In this document: positions 1 to 7,387 of the stretch, in pieces
Layout of the letters: every line of letters starts with the position of its first letter
Numbering within the stretch: the first letter of the stretch is position 1
From: JBPCPM01 sp050999155
GTDB taxonomy: Bacteria > Actinomycetota > Thermoleophilia > Solirubrobacterales > 70-9
Assembly (NCBI GenBank): GCA_050999155.1
Contig: JBPCPM010000122.1
Span: forward strand, 1-27,372
DNA: 27,372 nt
Direction of reading: 5' to 3'
Translations under genes and position numbers: made by a program
Notes under the pieces: generated by a model
What the model was told of the DNA's origin: nothing
Databases searched by the model: none
Seen by the model: the letters and a program-made list of their open reading frames with translations, nothing else

Positions 1-100
1 CCCCCCCGGCGATTCCCCCTTTTCTCCTAGCGTTTTCCGGGCCTGGGCCCTTGTCTTTGTTGGTTTTCCCCCCCCGCCCCCCCCCCCACCAAGGTCGAAC
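1..100. other. Low-quality contig end
   Basis: The first ~100 bases contain long C runs (notably about positions 67-90) and T/C-rich text quite unlike the balanced high-GC coding sequence that follows. This looks like degraded sequence or a misassembled contig terminus rather than biology, so any reading frame entering it is unreliable here. Inference from base composition only. Confidence 0.6.
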
Positions 101-500
101 GCCGCAGGCAGCTGAGCCGCAGGGTCAAGCGCTCGGAGCCGGTGGCCTGGTCGTCGTCGACGACCAGGCGGACGCCGGTCCGGCCGGGAACCGCCGTCGT
201 CACGGGGAGCCCGACGCCGCGCCTGGCCCCGTCGAACTGCCACGTGTAACCGACCATCCGGTACGCGCGCCGGCAGTTGCCGCGCAGGGCCGTGGGGCCG
301 GGCACCTGGGCCTGCCCACGGAAAGTGATGGAGTACGTGGCCTCGACGACGCGCATGCCGTGCCGGTGGGTCGTGTCGGCCGCCGACGCCGATCCCGCGC
401 TCGCGAGGACGCAGAGCAGGCCGACGACGATGACGGCGAGCACCCTGCCCAGGTGCGCGCGGGCGACGCTGCCCGCTGCGTGAAGACCACAACCCTGCAC
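27..500 (-). CDS. Small secreted protein of unknown function, C-terminus unreliable
   Basis: The frame encodes up to 157 residues. The N-terminus has positively charged and polar residues, then a hydrophobic run (about residues 19-35) and an Ala/Ser-rich end (SAGSASAAD), a good Sec signal peptide with cleavage near residue 41. The rest is a short beta-rich-looking exported domain with two cysteines (C-R-R and S-C-L) that could form a disulfide. I do not recognise the family. The start is GTG at 500; a TAGGCT -10 box lies at 510-515 on the same strand, nine bases upstream, consistent with a very short leader. The last ~25 codons run into the poly-C contig end and are probably wrong, so the true stop is unknown. 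It is transcribed in the same direction as serA but is separated from it by 68 bases and the apparent promoter. Confidence 0.5.
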   Translation of the reverse strand: MQGCGLHAAGSVARAHLGRVLAVIVVGLLCVLASAGSASAADTTHRHGMRVVEATYSITFRGQAQVPGPTALRGNCRRAYRMVGYTWQFDGARRGVGLPVTTAVPGRTGVRLVVDDDQATGSERLTLRLSCLRRSTLVGGGAGGENQQRQGPRPGKR

Positions 501-509
501 TGGACGAAA

Positions 510-515
510 AGCCTA
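510..515 (-). promoter_or_regulatory. -10 box of the secreted-protein gene
   Basis: TAGGCT read on the minus strand, nine bases before the GTG at 500. It matches the TANNNT pattern seen before several other genes here. No convincing -35 element is visible. Confidence 0.35.
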
Positions 516-568
516 CCCGGATCGGGGCGGGGTGTGTCGCCGGATGTCGAGGGTGCTCGTCGGCGACG

Positions 569-2161
569 TCAAAGGTCGGCCGAGCGGCCCTGGGAGAAGC
601 CGTCGATGCTGACGATCTTCTCGACCAGGCTGCGGGGCACCGACCGGTCCGTGGTGACGATGAGCACGGCTTGCTGCTCGTCGGCGGCGGCGCCCACGGC
701 CGCGGAGCCGATGTTGACGCCCTGCTCACCGAAGATCGTGCCCACCCGCCCCATCATGCCCGGGCGGTCCTCGTAGCGAAACACCGCGAGGTGATCGGCC
801 AGCGGCAGCATGAACGCCTGGCCCCAGACGCCGACGAGGTGGGGCACGTCGCGCGGCCCCACGCCGGTGCCCTGGACCTCGACCTGCTCGCCGCCCGCCG
901 CCAGCCGCACGGTCACGAGCTCGGCGTAGTCGCCGCTGACCGGCTCGCGGGTCTCGGTCAGCTCGATGCCGCGCTCCTCGGCCAGCGCGGAGGCGTTGAC
1001 GAGGTTGACCTGCTCCTCGGTGTGGCCGGTGAGCATCCCGGCCAGCACCGCGATCCCGAGGATGCGCGTGTCGGAGTCGGCGAGGCGGCCACGGAACTCG
1101 ACCTCGACCCGGTCGACCGAGCCGTCGGTCATGCCCTGGGCGAGGGCCCCGAGCTTCTGGCACAGCGGCACGAACGGCGCGAGCGCCTCCATGACCTCGG
1201 GCCGGACGGCTGGGATGTTGACGGTGTTGGTCACGACCCCGCCGGTCAGCGCGGCGCTGACCTGCTCGGCCGTGACGACCCCGGCCCGGTCCTGGGCCTC
1301 GGCCGTGGACGCGCCGAGGTGCGGGGTGACGATCACGTCGTCGCGCGTGAAAAGGGGGTGCTCGGTCATCGGCTCTGCCGGGAACACGTCGAGCGCGGCC
1401 CCGGCCACGGTTCCGGCGTCGAGAGCCCGTTCCAAGGCCTCGAGGTCCACGAGCTCTCCTCGGGCGCAGTTGACGATCCGCACGCCCGGCTTCATGGCCG
1501 CGAAGGCGTCGTCGTCGAGCCAGTTGACGGTCTCGGGCGTCTTGGGCAGGTGCACGGAGAGGAAGTCGGCCCGGGCGTAGAGGTCCTCGCTGGTCTCCGC
1601 CCCCTCGACCCCGAGCTCGCGGAACCGCTCGGTGGTGACGAACTTGTCGAACGCGACGACCTCCATGTCGAACGACTGGGCGCGACGGGCCACGAGCTGG
1701 CCGATACGTCCGAAGCCCAAGACGCCAAGGGTCTTGCCGTACAGCTCGGCGCCGCCGAACTTCGAGCGCTCCCACTTGCCGGCGCTCAGCGACGCGTGGG
1801 CCTGGGGGATGTTGCGGCACAGGGCGAGCATCAGCGCGAGGCTGTGCTCGGCGGCGGCCACGGAGTTCGACTCCGGAGCGTTGGCGACGACGATGCCGCG
1901 CTTGGTGGCGGCCTCGACGTCCACGTTGTCGACGCCGGTTCCGGCGCGGCCGACGACCTTGAGGCGGTCGGCGCGCTCGATCAGCTCGGCGGTGACCTGC
2001 GTCGCGGAACGGATGAGAATGGCGTCGAACTCGCCGATCCGTTCGGTCAGCTCGGCGTCGTCCATCTCGAGGCCGAGCTCGACATCGAAGTGCTCCTGCA
2101 GGAGCGAGACCCCCGAGTCGGCGATCTTCTCCTTGACGAGGACCTTCGCGCGGTCGGCCAT
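569..2161 (-). CDS. serA: D-3-phosphoglycerate dehydrogenase
   Basis: SerA oxidises 3-phosphoglycerate to 3-phosphohydroxypyruvate with NAD, the first step of serine synthesis in the cytosol. At 530 residues it is the long form: a split substrate-binding domain (about 1-97 and 290-315), an NAD-binding Rossmann domain with GFGRIG at 149-154, an intervening allosteric substrate-binding domain (about 320-450) and a C-terminal ACT domain (about 458-530, LAVFRYEDRPGMMG...) that typically binds serine as feedback inhibitor. The catalytic residues of the D-2-hydroxyacid dehydrogenase family are present: R234 in NCARGELVD, E263 in FPAEP and H281 in PHLGAST. The ATG overlaps the aminotransferase stop by one base (TGATG), so the two are probably translationally coupled. 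Intact, with nothing unusual in length. Confidence 0.96.
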   Translation of the reverse strand: MADRAKVLVKEKIADSGVSLLQEHFDVELGLEMDDAELTERIGEFDAILIRSATQVTAELIERADRLKVVGRAGTGVDNVDVEAATKRGIVVANAPESNSVAAAEHSLALMLALCRNIPQAHASLSAGKWERSKFGGAELYGKTLGVLGFGRIGQLVARRAQSFDMEVVAFDKFVTTERFRELGVEGAETSEDLYARADFLSVHLPKTPETVNWLDDDAFAAMKPGVRIVNCARGELVDLEALERALDAGTVAGAALDVFPAEPMTEHPLFTRDDVIVTPHLGASTAEAQDRAGVVTAEQVSAALTGGVVTNTVNIPAVRPEVMEALAPFVPLCQKLGALAQGMTDGSVDRVEVEFRGRLADSDTRILGIAVLAGMLTGHTEEQVNLVNASALAEERGIELTETREPVSGDYAELVTVRLAAGGEQVEVQGTGVGPRDVPHLVGVWGQAFMLPLADHLAVFRYEDRPGMMGRVGTIFGEQGVNIGSAAVGAAADEQQAVLIVTTDRSVPRSLVEKIVSIDGFSQGRSADL

Positions 2162-3360
2162 CAGCCGACGGGCTCGGGCGTGCGGCCCGCCTCGGCGAAG
2201 ACCTTCTGCGCGGCGCCGACCGCAGCACCCGGCTCGAAGCCGGTGTGCCCGAGGTCGCGCAGCGCCATCTCCAGCGCCCCGAGGGCGATGAGGATGTCAA
2301 AGCCCCCGTAGTAGCCGCAGTGGGCGATCCGGACGATCTGGCCCTTGAGGTGGCCCTGGCCGCCCGCCGCGGTGACGCCGTAGCTCTCGCGCATCCGCTT
2401 GGGGACGGCCGCACCGTCGACGCCCTCGGGCAGCCTGGCCGCCGTGACGACGTTGGCGTCGGGGTCCTCGGGGCCGAAGCGCTCCAGCCCGATGGCACCG
2501 ACGCCGGCCCGGGCGGCCTCGGCCAGCAGCGCGTGACGGGCAAAGACGCCGTCGAGCCCCTCGTCGGCCATCAGCCCCAGGGCGACCGCCTGGGCGGCCA
2601 GCAGCGTCACCGGAGGCGTGAAGGGCGTGTCCGGCGGGTCTTTGCGCAGGCCCTTGGCCGTGCGCTGCCAGTCGAAGTAGTAGCGGCCGCCCGGACGCTC
2701 GGCGGCCTGGGCAAGCGCGCGGTCGGAGACCGAGGCGTAACCGAGGCCCGGCGGTGTCATCAGCGCCTTCTGCGAACCGGACACCACGATGTCCACGCCC
2801 CACTCGTCCTGCGGGAGGTTGGCGGCGCCCAGGCCCGAGACGGCGTCGACACACAGCATCGACCCGGCGGCGGTGACGACCTCGTTGATGGCCTTGATGT
2901 CGTTGGCCACTCCGGTCGAGGTCTCCGACTGGGTGGTGAAGACCGCAACAGGGGTCGAATCCATCTGCGCGATGGCCTCGCCGATCCGGGCCGGGTCGAC
3001 CTTCTCCCCCCACTCCAGCTGCAGATGAGTCAGGTCCGCGCCGTAGGCCTCGGCGAACTCGGCCCAGCGCTCGCCGAACTTTCCGGCCGAGTGGACCAGC
3101 ACGGGATCGCCCGGGCGGATGAGGTTGGCCATCGCCGACTCCAGGGCACCGGTGCCCGAGGACGCGAAGATCAGGACGTCGTTGGCAGTCTGCAGGACCG
3201 TGCGCAGGCCCGAGAGCACGTCTTCGAGGACCGGGATGAAGGCGGGCGCCCGGTGGTAGAGGATCGGCTCGGCCATGACCTGCGACACGGCCGGCGGCAG
3301 CGGTGTCGGGCCGGCGGTCATCAGGTACTGCTTGGAGAAGAGTTCAGCGCGTGCGGACAT
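2161..3360 (-). CDS. Class V aminotransferase (serine/alanine-glyoxylate type), serA partner
   Basis: A 399-residue PLP-dependent fold type I aminotransferase resembling the alanine-glyoxylate / serine-pyruvate aminotransferase family. The N-terminal TAGPTPLP, the VDAVSGLGA block with PLP-pyridine-binding D172, and SGSQKALMTPPG with the Schiff-base lysine K198 are all present. The frame stays open upstream to 3543, but the ATG at 3360 (MSARAELFSKQYLMTAGPTP) gives the normal family length, so I use it. It lies directly upstream of serA with a one-base TGATG overlap. This pairing suggests it converts phosphohydroxypyruvate to phosphoserine in place of a canonical SerC, or interconverts serine and glyoxylate/pyruvate. 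Substrate cannot be settled from sequence. Confidence 0.88.
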   Translation of the reverse strand: MSARAELFSKQYLMTAGPTPLPPAVSQVMAEPILYHRAPAFIPVLEDVLSGLRTVLQTANDVLIFASSGTGALESAMANLIRPGDPVLVHSAGKFGERWAEFAEAYGADLTHLQLEWGEKVDPARIGEAIAQMDSTPVAVFTTQSETSTGVANDIKAINEVVTAAGSMLCVDAVSGLGAANLPQDEWGVDIVVSGSQKALMTPPGLGYASVSDRALAQAAERPGGRYYFDWQRTAKGLRKDPPDTPFTPPVTLLAAQAVALGLMADEGLDGVFARHALLAEAARAGVGAIGLERFGPEDPDANVVTAARLPEGVDGAAVPKRMRESYGVTAAGGQGHLKGQIVRIAHCGYYGGFDILIALGALEMALRDLGHTGFEPGAAVGAAQKVFAEAGRTPEPVG

Positions 3361-3557
3361 GGTTCTCGCGGTCGGCCACGGAGGCCGGGACGGGGTCGGG
3401 ACGGGCTCTGCGGGGCGCCGGAGTATACGAGCCCTCCCACGGCACAAGATGTCCGCGGACCCGCGCCGCGATACCGTCGGACCGCCAGATGCCGCGACCG
3501 GCCGGGGACCCTCCACCGGACCCGCGGCCCCCACTCCGACCAAAAGGACAGCGGACC
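3361..3557. promoter_or_regulatory. Divergent intergenic region between aminotransferase-serA and cupin
   Basis: At 197 bases this is the longest non-coding stretch in the window. Toward the left, a TATACT -10 box (minus strand, 3422-3427) lies 62 bases before the aminotransferase ATG. Toward the right, TACCGT at 3472-3477 is a weaker -10 candidate for the cupin gene, and AAAAGGA at 3542-3548 is its ribosome binding site. I see no good -35 boxes, no riboswitch fold I recognise and no strong inverted repeat. Confidence 0.45.
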
Positions 3558-3950
3558 ATGAGCGACGCCGGATACGCAGTCGGCAACATCGACGAGATGG
3601 GCGACGGGCCCGGGTTTCGCAAGCTGCGCACCCAGCTCGGGGTCACGGAGTTCGGGATCAACGCCATCGTGCTGCCCCCGGGAGGCGAGACCGGCTTTCA
3701 CTGGCACGACGACCAGCAGGAGCTGTACTTCCTGCACCGCGGTCGGATCCGCATCACCTTCGGCGACGACAGCTCCCACGAGCTGGACCCCGGGGGTGTC
3801 GCGCGCGTCGACCCCGCAACGCAGCGCAAGATCGAGAGCATCGGCGACGAGGACGCCGTCTACGTCGTGATCGGCGCCGAAGGCGGCTACGTGGGTCGCG
3901 ACGGCCACTCTCCCGACGGAGAAGAACGGGTGAAGTCCTCGGGTAGCTGA
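3558..3950 (+). CDS. Small single-domain cupin protein
   Basis: A 130-residue one-domain cupin. The first cupin motif is clear: H48, H50 and E55 in GGETGFHWHDDQQELYFLHRG, the usual metal-binding triad. The second motif is degenerate: around LDPGGVARVDP (77-86) the expected histidine is missing, so metal would be held by three ligands or not at all. Function is unknown; such cupins range from isomerases and dioxygenases to sensory proteins. The ATG at 3558 is preceded by AAAGGA with a nine-base gap, which fixes the start despite the frame being open further upstream. It is divergent from the aminotransferase-serA pair and convergent with poxB, so it is a lone gene. Confidence 0.82.
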   Translation: MSDAGYAVGNIDEMGDGPGFRKLRTQLGVTEFGINAIVLPPGGETGFHWHDDQQELYFLHRGRIRITFGDDSSHELDPGGVARVDPATQRKIESIGDEDAVYVVIGAEGGYVGRDGHSPDGEERVKSSGS

Positions 3951-3994
3951 AGGCCCTCGCGCGGTGGCCGGCCCCGGTCTGCCCCGCGAGCTGG

Positions 3995-5746
3995 TCAGCC
4001 GCCGATCTGGGGGAAGTTGCGCAGGTTGGACCTGGTCGTGCTCAGGACCTCGTCGATGTGGCCGTTGAGCGACTTCTTGATCATGGTCAGCGCGAACCCC
4101 TCGGCCTGGCTGAGCGTGACCTTGGGCGGCAGCGACAGCGCGTCGGGATCGGTCTTGACGTCGCACAGAGCCGGGCCGTCGTGGGCGAGCAGCTCCTGCA
4201 GGCCGTCGGCGACCTGATCGCGGGTCTCCACCGCGATGGCGTGCAGACCCGCCGCCCGGGCGATGGCGGCGAGGTCGTGGTTGACCAGATCGGTGCCGAA
4301 GTCCGGCAGTCCGGCGACCTGCATCTCCAGCCGGACCATGCCGAGCACGCCGTTGTTGAAGACCACGACCTTCACGGGCAGCTGTTCCTGCACGAGCGTC
4401 AGCAGATCCCCCAGGAGCATGGTCAGCCCGCCGTCCCCGGACATCGAGATGACCTGACGGTCGGGGTGGGCGAGCTGGGCGCCGATCGCCTGGGGCAGGG
4501 CGTTGGCCATCGAGCCGTGCCGGAAGGAGCCGAGGATCCGGCGGTCGCCCGTTCCGTGCAGGTAGCGAGCCCCCCAGACCGTGCTCATCCCCGTGTCGAC
4601 GGTGAAGACCGCGTCATCGGCCGCCACGCGGTCCAGGGTCGCGGCCACGTACTCGGGGTGGATGGGGTGCTGCTCGCCGACGTGCTCGACGTAGGCCTGC
4701 AGCCGCTCGACGGCCCGCTGGTGGTGGGCCCGCTGGTCGTCGAGAAATGCCGTGTCGGTCCGCTCGGCGACCAGGGGCAGGACGGCACGCACCGTCTCCC
4801 CCACGTCGCCGATCAGGCCGAGCTCGAGCGGGACCCTTCGCCCCAGGCGCTCGCCGCGCAGCTCGATCTGCGCGACCTTGATGCCAGTGGGCAGAAAGGC
4901 GCGGTAGGGGAAGTCCGTCCCGGCCAACAGCAGCAGGTCACACTCGTGCATCGCGTCGTAGGCGGCGCCGAAGCCGAGCAGCCCCGACATCCCGACGTCG
5001 AGCTCATCGGCCTGCTCGAAGTGGTCCTTGCCCCGGAAGGAGTGCCCCACCGGCGCCTTGATCTTGCGGGCGAGCTCGAGCAGGGTCTCGCGGGCTCCCC
5101 CGGCCCCGATGCCGGTGAACACCATCGGCCGCTCGGCGGCGTCGATCAGCTCGGCCAGGCGGGCGATCTCGCTCCCGGCGGGCCGGACGGCCGGTGCCGT
5201 GACGGCGATGTGGCTGCGCCACGCGTCGTCGTCGGACAGCTCGGCTCCGGCCACGTCGCCGGGGAGCACCAGGACGCTGACCGAGCGGTTGGCCAGGGCG
5301 CTTTGCATCGCGATGTGCAGCAGGCGCGGGAGCTGCTGCGGCGTGGAGACGAGCTCGCAGAAGTCGCTGCACTCGGCGAACAGCTGCTCAGGGTGGGTCT
5401 CCTGGTGGTACTGGGTGCCGATCTCGGCGGTGACGATGTGCGAGGCGATGGCCAGCACGGGCGCCGCGGAGGCGTGGGCGTCGTAGAGGCCGTTGATCAG
5501 GTGCAGGTTGCCGGGGCCGCTGCTGCCGGCGCAGACGGCGAGCTGCTCGGTGAGCTGCGCCTCGGCCCCTGCGGCGAAGGCGCCGACCTCCTCGTGGCGG
5601 ACGTGCACCCACCGCATCGCTGCGTCGGAGCGGCGGATGGCGTCGATGAGCGGGTTGAGGCTGTCCCCGACGACGCCGTAGATCCGTTCGACGTCGTGGG
5701 CCAGGAGCCGCTCGACGATGTAGTCCGAAACCTTCGATGAGGACAT
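3995..5746 (-). CDS. poxB: Pyruvate dehydrogenase (quinone) / pyruvate oxidase, PoxB type
   Basis: A 583-residue thiamine-diphosphate flavoenzyme that decarboxylates pyruvate to acetate and passes electrons through FAD to membrane quinone. Close resemblance to E. coli PoxB runs the full length: RHEEVGAFAAGAEAQL (50-65) with the cofactor-activating glutamate E52, AGSSGPGNLHLINGLYDAH (73-91), FAD-domain blocks APVGHSFRGK and FPYRAFLPTG, and the thiamine-diphosphate motif GDGG...NN (437-465). The C-terminus keeps PPKVTLSQAEGFALTMIKK, the region of the E. coli enzyme that becomes a lipid-binding helix on activation, supporting the quinone-linked form over acetolactate synthase or the peroxide-forming oxidase. 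It begins three bases after the glutamate-synthase-like stop, so it is co-transcribed with that gene and probably ilvC. Menaquinone genes nearby would make its electron acceptor. Confidence 0.9.
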   Translation of the reverse strand: MSSSKVSDYIVERLLAHDVERIYGVVGDSLNPLIDAIRRSDAAMRWVHVRHEEVGAFAAGAEAQLTEQLAVCAGSSGPGNLHLINGLYDAHASAAPVLAIASHIVTAEIGTQYHQETHPEQLFAECSDFCELVSTPQQLPRLLHIAMQSALANRSVSVLVLPGDVAGAELSDDDAWRSHIAVTAPAVRPAGSEIARLAELIDAAERPMVFTGIGAGGARETLLELARKIKAPVGHSFRGKDHFEQADELDVGMSGLLGFGAAYDAMHECDLLLLAGTDFPYRAFLPTGIKVAQIELRGERLGRRVPLELGLIGDVGETVRAVLPLVAERTDTAFLDDQRAHHQRAVERLQAYVEHVGEQHPIHPEYVAATLDRVAADDAVFTVDTGMSTVWGARYLHGTGDRRILGSFRHGSMANALPQAIGAQLAHPDRQVISMSGDGGLTMLLGDLLTLVQEQLPVKVVVFNNGVLGMVRLEMQVAGLPDFGTDLVNHDLAAIARAAGLHAIAVETRDQVADGLQELLAHDGPALCDVKTDPDALSLPPKVTLSQAEGFALTMIKKSLNGHIDEVLSTTRSNLRNFPQIGG

Positions 5747-5749
5747 GGG

Positions 5750-6979
5750 TCAGCCGCCTTGGGGTCGGATCTGGAAGGAGTCCGGGTCGGCCAGCTCCCA
5801 GTCTCGGGCCCAGCTCTCGCGTGGGCCGTCGACCAGCTCGCCCGGTTCGAGCCACTCGTGGATGTTGCGAAAGGACTGGACCTCGGTCTCGCTGACCCGG
5901 CGCATCATGTGGTCGGGCGTCAGCGCGCCCGGATGGTCGAGGGCCTGGGAGGCGACAAGGGTGCGCAGGTTCTTGATCGTCTCGGCCTGGTAGTGGAAGC
6001 AGCGGTCTGCCCCACGCTCGATGTTCATCGCCCGGATCCGGCTGGGATCCTGGGTGGCGACGCCGACCGGACAGGTGTCGAGGTGGCACTCCTGCGACTG
6101 GATGCAGCCGATCGACATCATCATCGCCCGGGCGGCGTTGGTGTAGTCGGCCCCGAGGGCGAGCAGGCGGGCGATGTCGAAGCCGGTGGAGATCTTCCCG
6201 GAGGCGCCGACCCGGATCCGGTCGCGCAGCCCGGCGCCGGTGAGGACGTTGATCGCGATCAGCAGACCCTCGCGTAGCGGTGTCCCCACGTGGTCGGAGA
6301 ACTCCAGGGGGGCGGCGCCGGTTCCTCCTTCGGCGCCGTCGACGACGATGAAGTCCGGCTCGATCCCGGTTTCGAGCATTGCCTTGGCGATCGCGAGCAC
6401 CTCGAAGCGAGCGCCGACGCACAGCTTGAACCCGGTGGGCTTGCCGCCGGAGAGCTCCCGCAGGTGCGCGACGAACTCCAGCAGTCCCCGCGGCGTGTCG
6501 AACTCGGGGTGCGAGGGCGGCGAGACGCATTTCTCGCCCTGCGGCACCCCTCGTACCTCGGCGATCTCGGCCGTGACCTTGCGGGCCGGCATCACCCCGC
6601 CGCGCCCGGGCTTGGCCCCCTGGGAGAGCTTGATGTTGATGCACTTGACCTGCTCGAGGCCGGCCTTGTCGGCGAAGATGTCGGCGTCGAACCGGCCTTC
6701 GTCGGTGCGACAGCCGAAGTACGCGCTGCCGATCTCCCACACCAGGTCCCCGCCCTCCCGGTGGTAGTCGGAGAGGCCGCCCTCACCCGTGTCGTGCACG
6801 AAGCCACCGCGGGCGGCACCCCGGTTCAGCGCGGTGATGGCGTTTGAGCTCAGCGAGCCGAAGCTCATGGCCGAGACGTTGAGCAACGCCATCTCGTACG
6901 GCTTGGAGCACTGGTTGCCGAGTGTGACCCGGGGCTGCTCGCCTTCGCCGGGTTCCCGGGCGGCGATCGAGTGGATCAT
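5750..6979 (-). CDS. FMN-binding glutamate-synthase-family domain, 3' part of a TAG-split gene
   Basis: These 409 residues are the catalytic FMN-barrel of the glutamate-synthase-like family, with no glutaminase domain. FMN-binding and barrel blocks include AMSFGSLSSNAI (37-48), INIKLSQGAKPGRGG (114-128) and VVDGAEGGTGAAP (212-224). C292, C298 and C303 in CIQSQECHLDTCPVG form the C-x5-C-x4-C 3Fe-4S motif. The frame is continuous with the upstream segment at 6980-7342; only a TAG at 6980-6982 separates them, and the ATG is the very next codon. Relatives carry EGYEW-x-x-HS at this junction, so a TGG tryptophan codon appears to have become TAG. A weak GAGGGG lies nine bases before the ATG, so reinitiation is possible. 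Alternatives are readthrough, a pseudogene or a base-calling error. The real substrate of this family is uncertain. Confidence 0.85.
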   Translation of the reverse strand: MIHSIAAREPGEGEQPRVTLGNQCSKPYEMALLNVSAMSFGSLSSNAITALNRGAARGGFVHDTGEGGLSDYHREGGDLVWEIGSAYFGCRTDEGRFDADIFADKAGLEQVKCINIKLSQGAKPGRGGVMPARKVTAEIAEVRGVPQGEKCVSPPSHPEFDTPRGLLEFVAHLRELSGGKPTGFKLCVGARFEVLAIAKAMLETGIEPDFIVVDGAEGGTGAAPLEFSDHVGTPLREGLLIAINVLTGAGLRDRIRVGASGKISTGFDIARLLALGADYTNAARAMMMSIGCIQSQECHLDTCPVGVATQDPSRIRAMNIERGADRCFHYQAETIKNLRTLVASQALDHPGALTPDHMMRRVSETEVQSFRNIHEWLEPGELVDGPRESWARDWELADPDSFQIRPQGG

Positions 6980-7342
6980 CTACTCGTACCCCTCGGCGAG
7001 CACGTCGAGCTCGGTCCCGAAGGCGACCTCCTCGTTCTCCAGCTTGGCCCGGGCGTAGACCACGGCCCGGTCGGCGCGCGGGTACGGCGTGCCGTCGGTG
7101 TCGCGCTCGATGAAGTACTGCTGGATCTCCGGCCGGATGGCCTCCATGAGAAAGCGGCCGTGTCCGAGGATCGGGTAGTTGCGCAGGATCGCGTGGCGCG
7201 TCTGCAGGACGTCGTGGGTGCCCAGGCCGGCGAGCAGCACGAGTGGCACGGCGGCGAGCAGCCACCAGGGCGAGAGCAGGACGACGGCGAGAACGGCGAG
7301 GACAGCGAACACGACGCCAACGGCAAACGGAATGAACCTCAA
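6980..7342 (-). CDS. N-terminal membrane segment of the same glutamate-synthase-like gene
   Basis: A 120-residue piece starting at TTG (7342) behind GAGAAAGG, six bases upstream. It begins with two hydrophobic helices (about residues 4-24 and 26-43), then HDVLQTRHAILRNYPILGHGRFLMEAIRPEIQQYFIERDTDG-type sequence that is the standard N-terminal extension of FMN-binding glutamate-synthase-family proteins, and stops in LAEGYE-TAG. Together with the downstream frame it would make a 530-residue protein, the usual family length, with the barrel anchored at the cytoplasmic membrane. It starts 45 bases after ilvC on the same strand, so ilvC, this gene and poxB probably form one transcript. The TAG is followed immediately by ATG. 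Confidence 0.8.
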   Translation of the reverse strand: MRFIPFAVGVVFAVLAVLAVVLLSPWWLLAAVPLVLLAGLGTHDVLQTRHAILRNYPILGHGRFLMEAIRPEIQQYFIERDTDGTPYPRADRAVVYARAKLENEEVAFGTELDVLAEGYE

Positions 7343-7387
7343 GGTCAGCCTTTCTCGAAGCAGCCTTGGTGTGTGCCGGACGAGGGG

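Noticed and set aside
60..92. Poly-C tract as a phase-variable or structural element
   Set aside because: It lies at the very contig end within other irregular sequence; a sequencing or assembly artefact is simpler.
535..568. GTCGCC/GGCGAC stem after serA as a terminator
   Set aside because: Six base pairs around a ~20-base loop, no T-run; too weak to call.
671..2311. Long plus-strand ORF (over 500 codons) opposite serA, and similar long antisense frames opposite poxB, menE, menC and menF
   Set aside because: Low-complexity Arg/Ala/Gly/Asp-rich translations without motifs, lying opposite genes with full catalytic signatures; typical shadow frames in high-GC DNA.
3361..3420. Possible riboswitch in the ~55-base leader of the aminotransferase-serA transcript
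   Set aside because: Too short and no conserved core of any riboswitch class I can recognise.
3361..3543. N-terminal extension of the class V aminotransferase to 460 residues
   Set aside because: The extra segment is Pro/Arg-rich without family similarity and crosses the TATACT promoter box; ATG 3360 gives the normal N-terminus.
3956..3990. CTCGCG...CGCGAG inverted repeat between the convergent cupin and poxB genes as a terminator
   Set aside because: Only six base pairs with a long loop and no T-run; expected by chance at this GC content.
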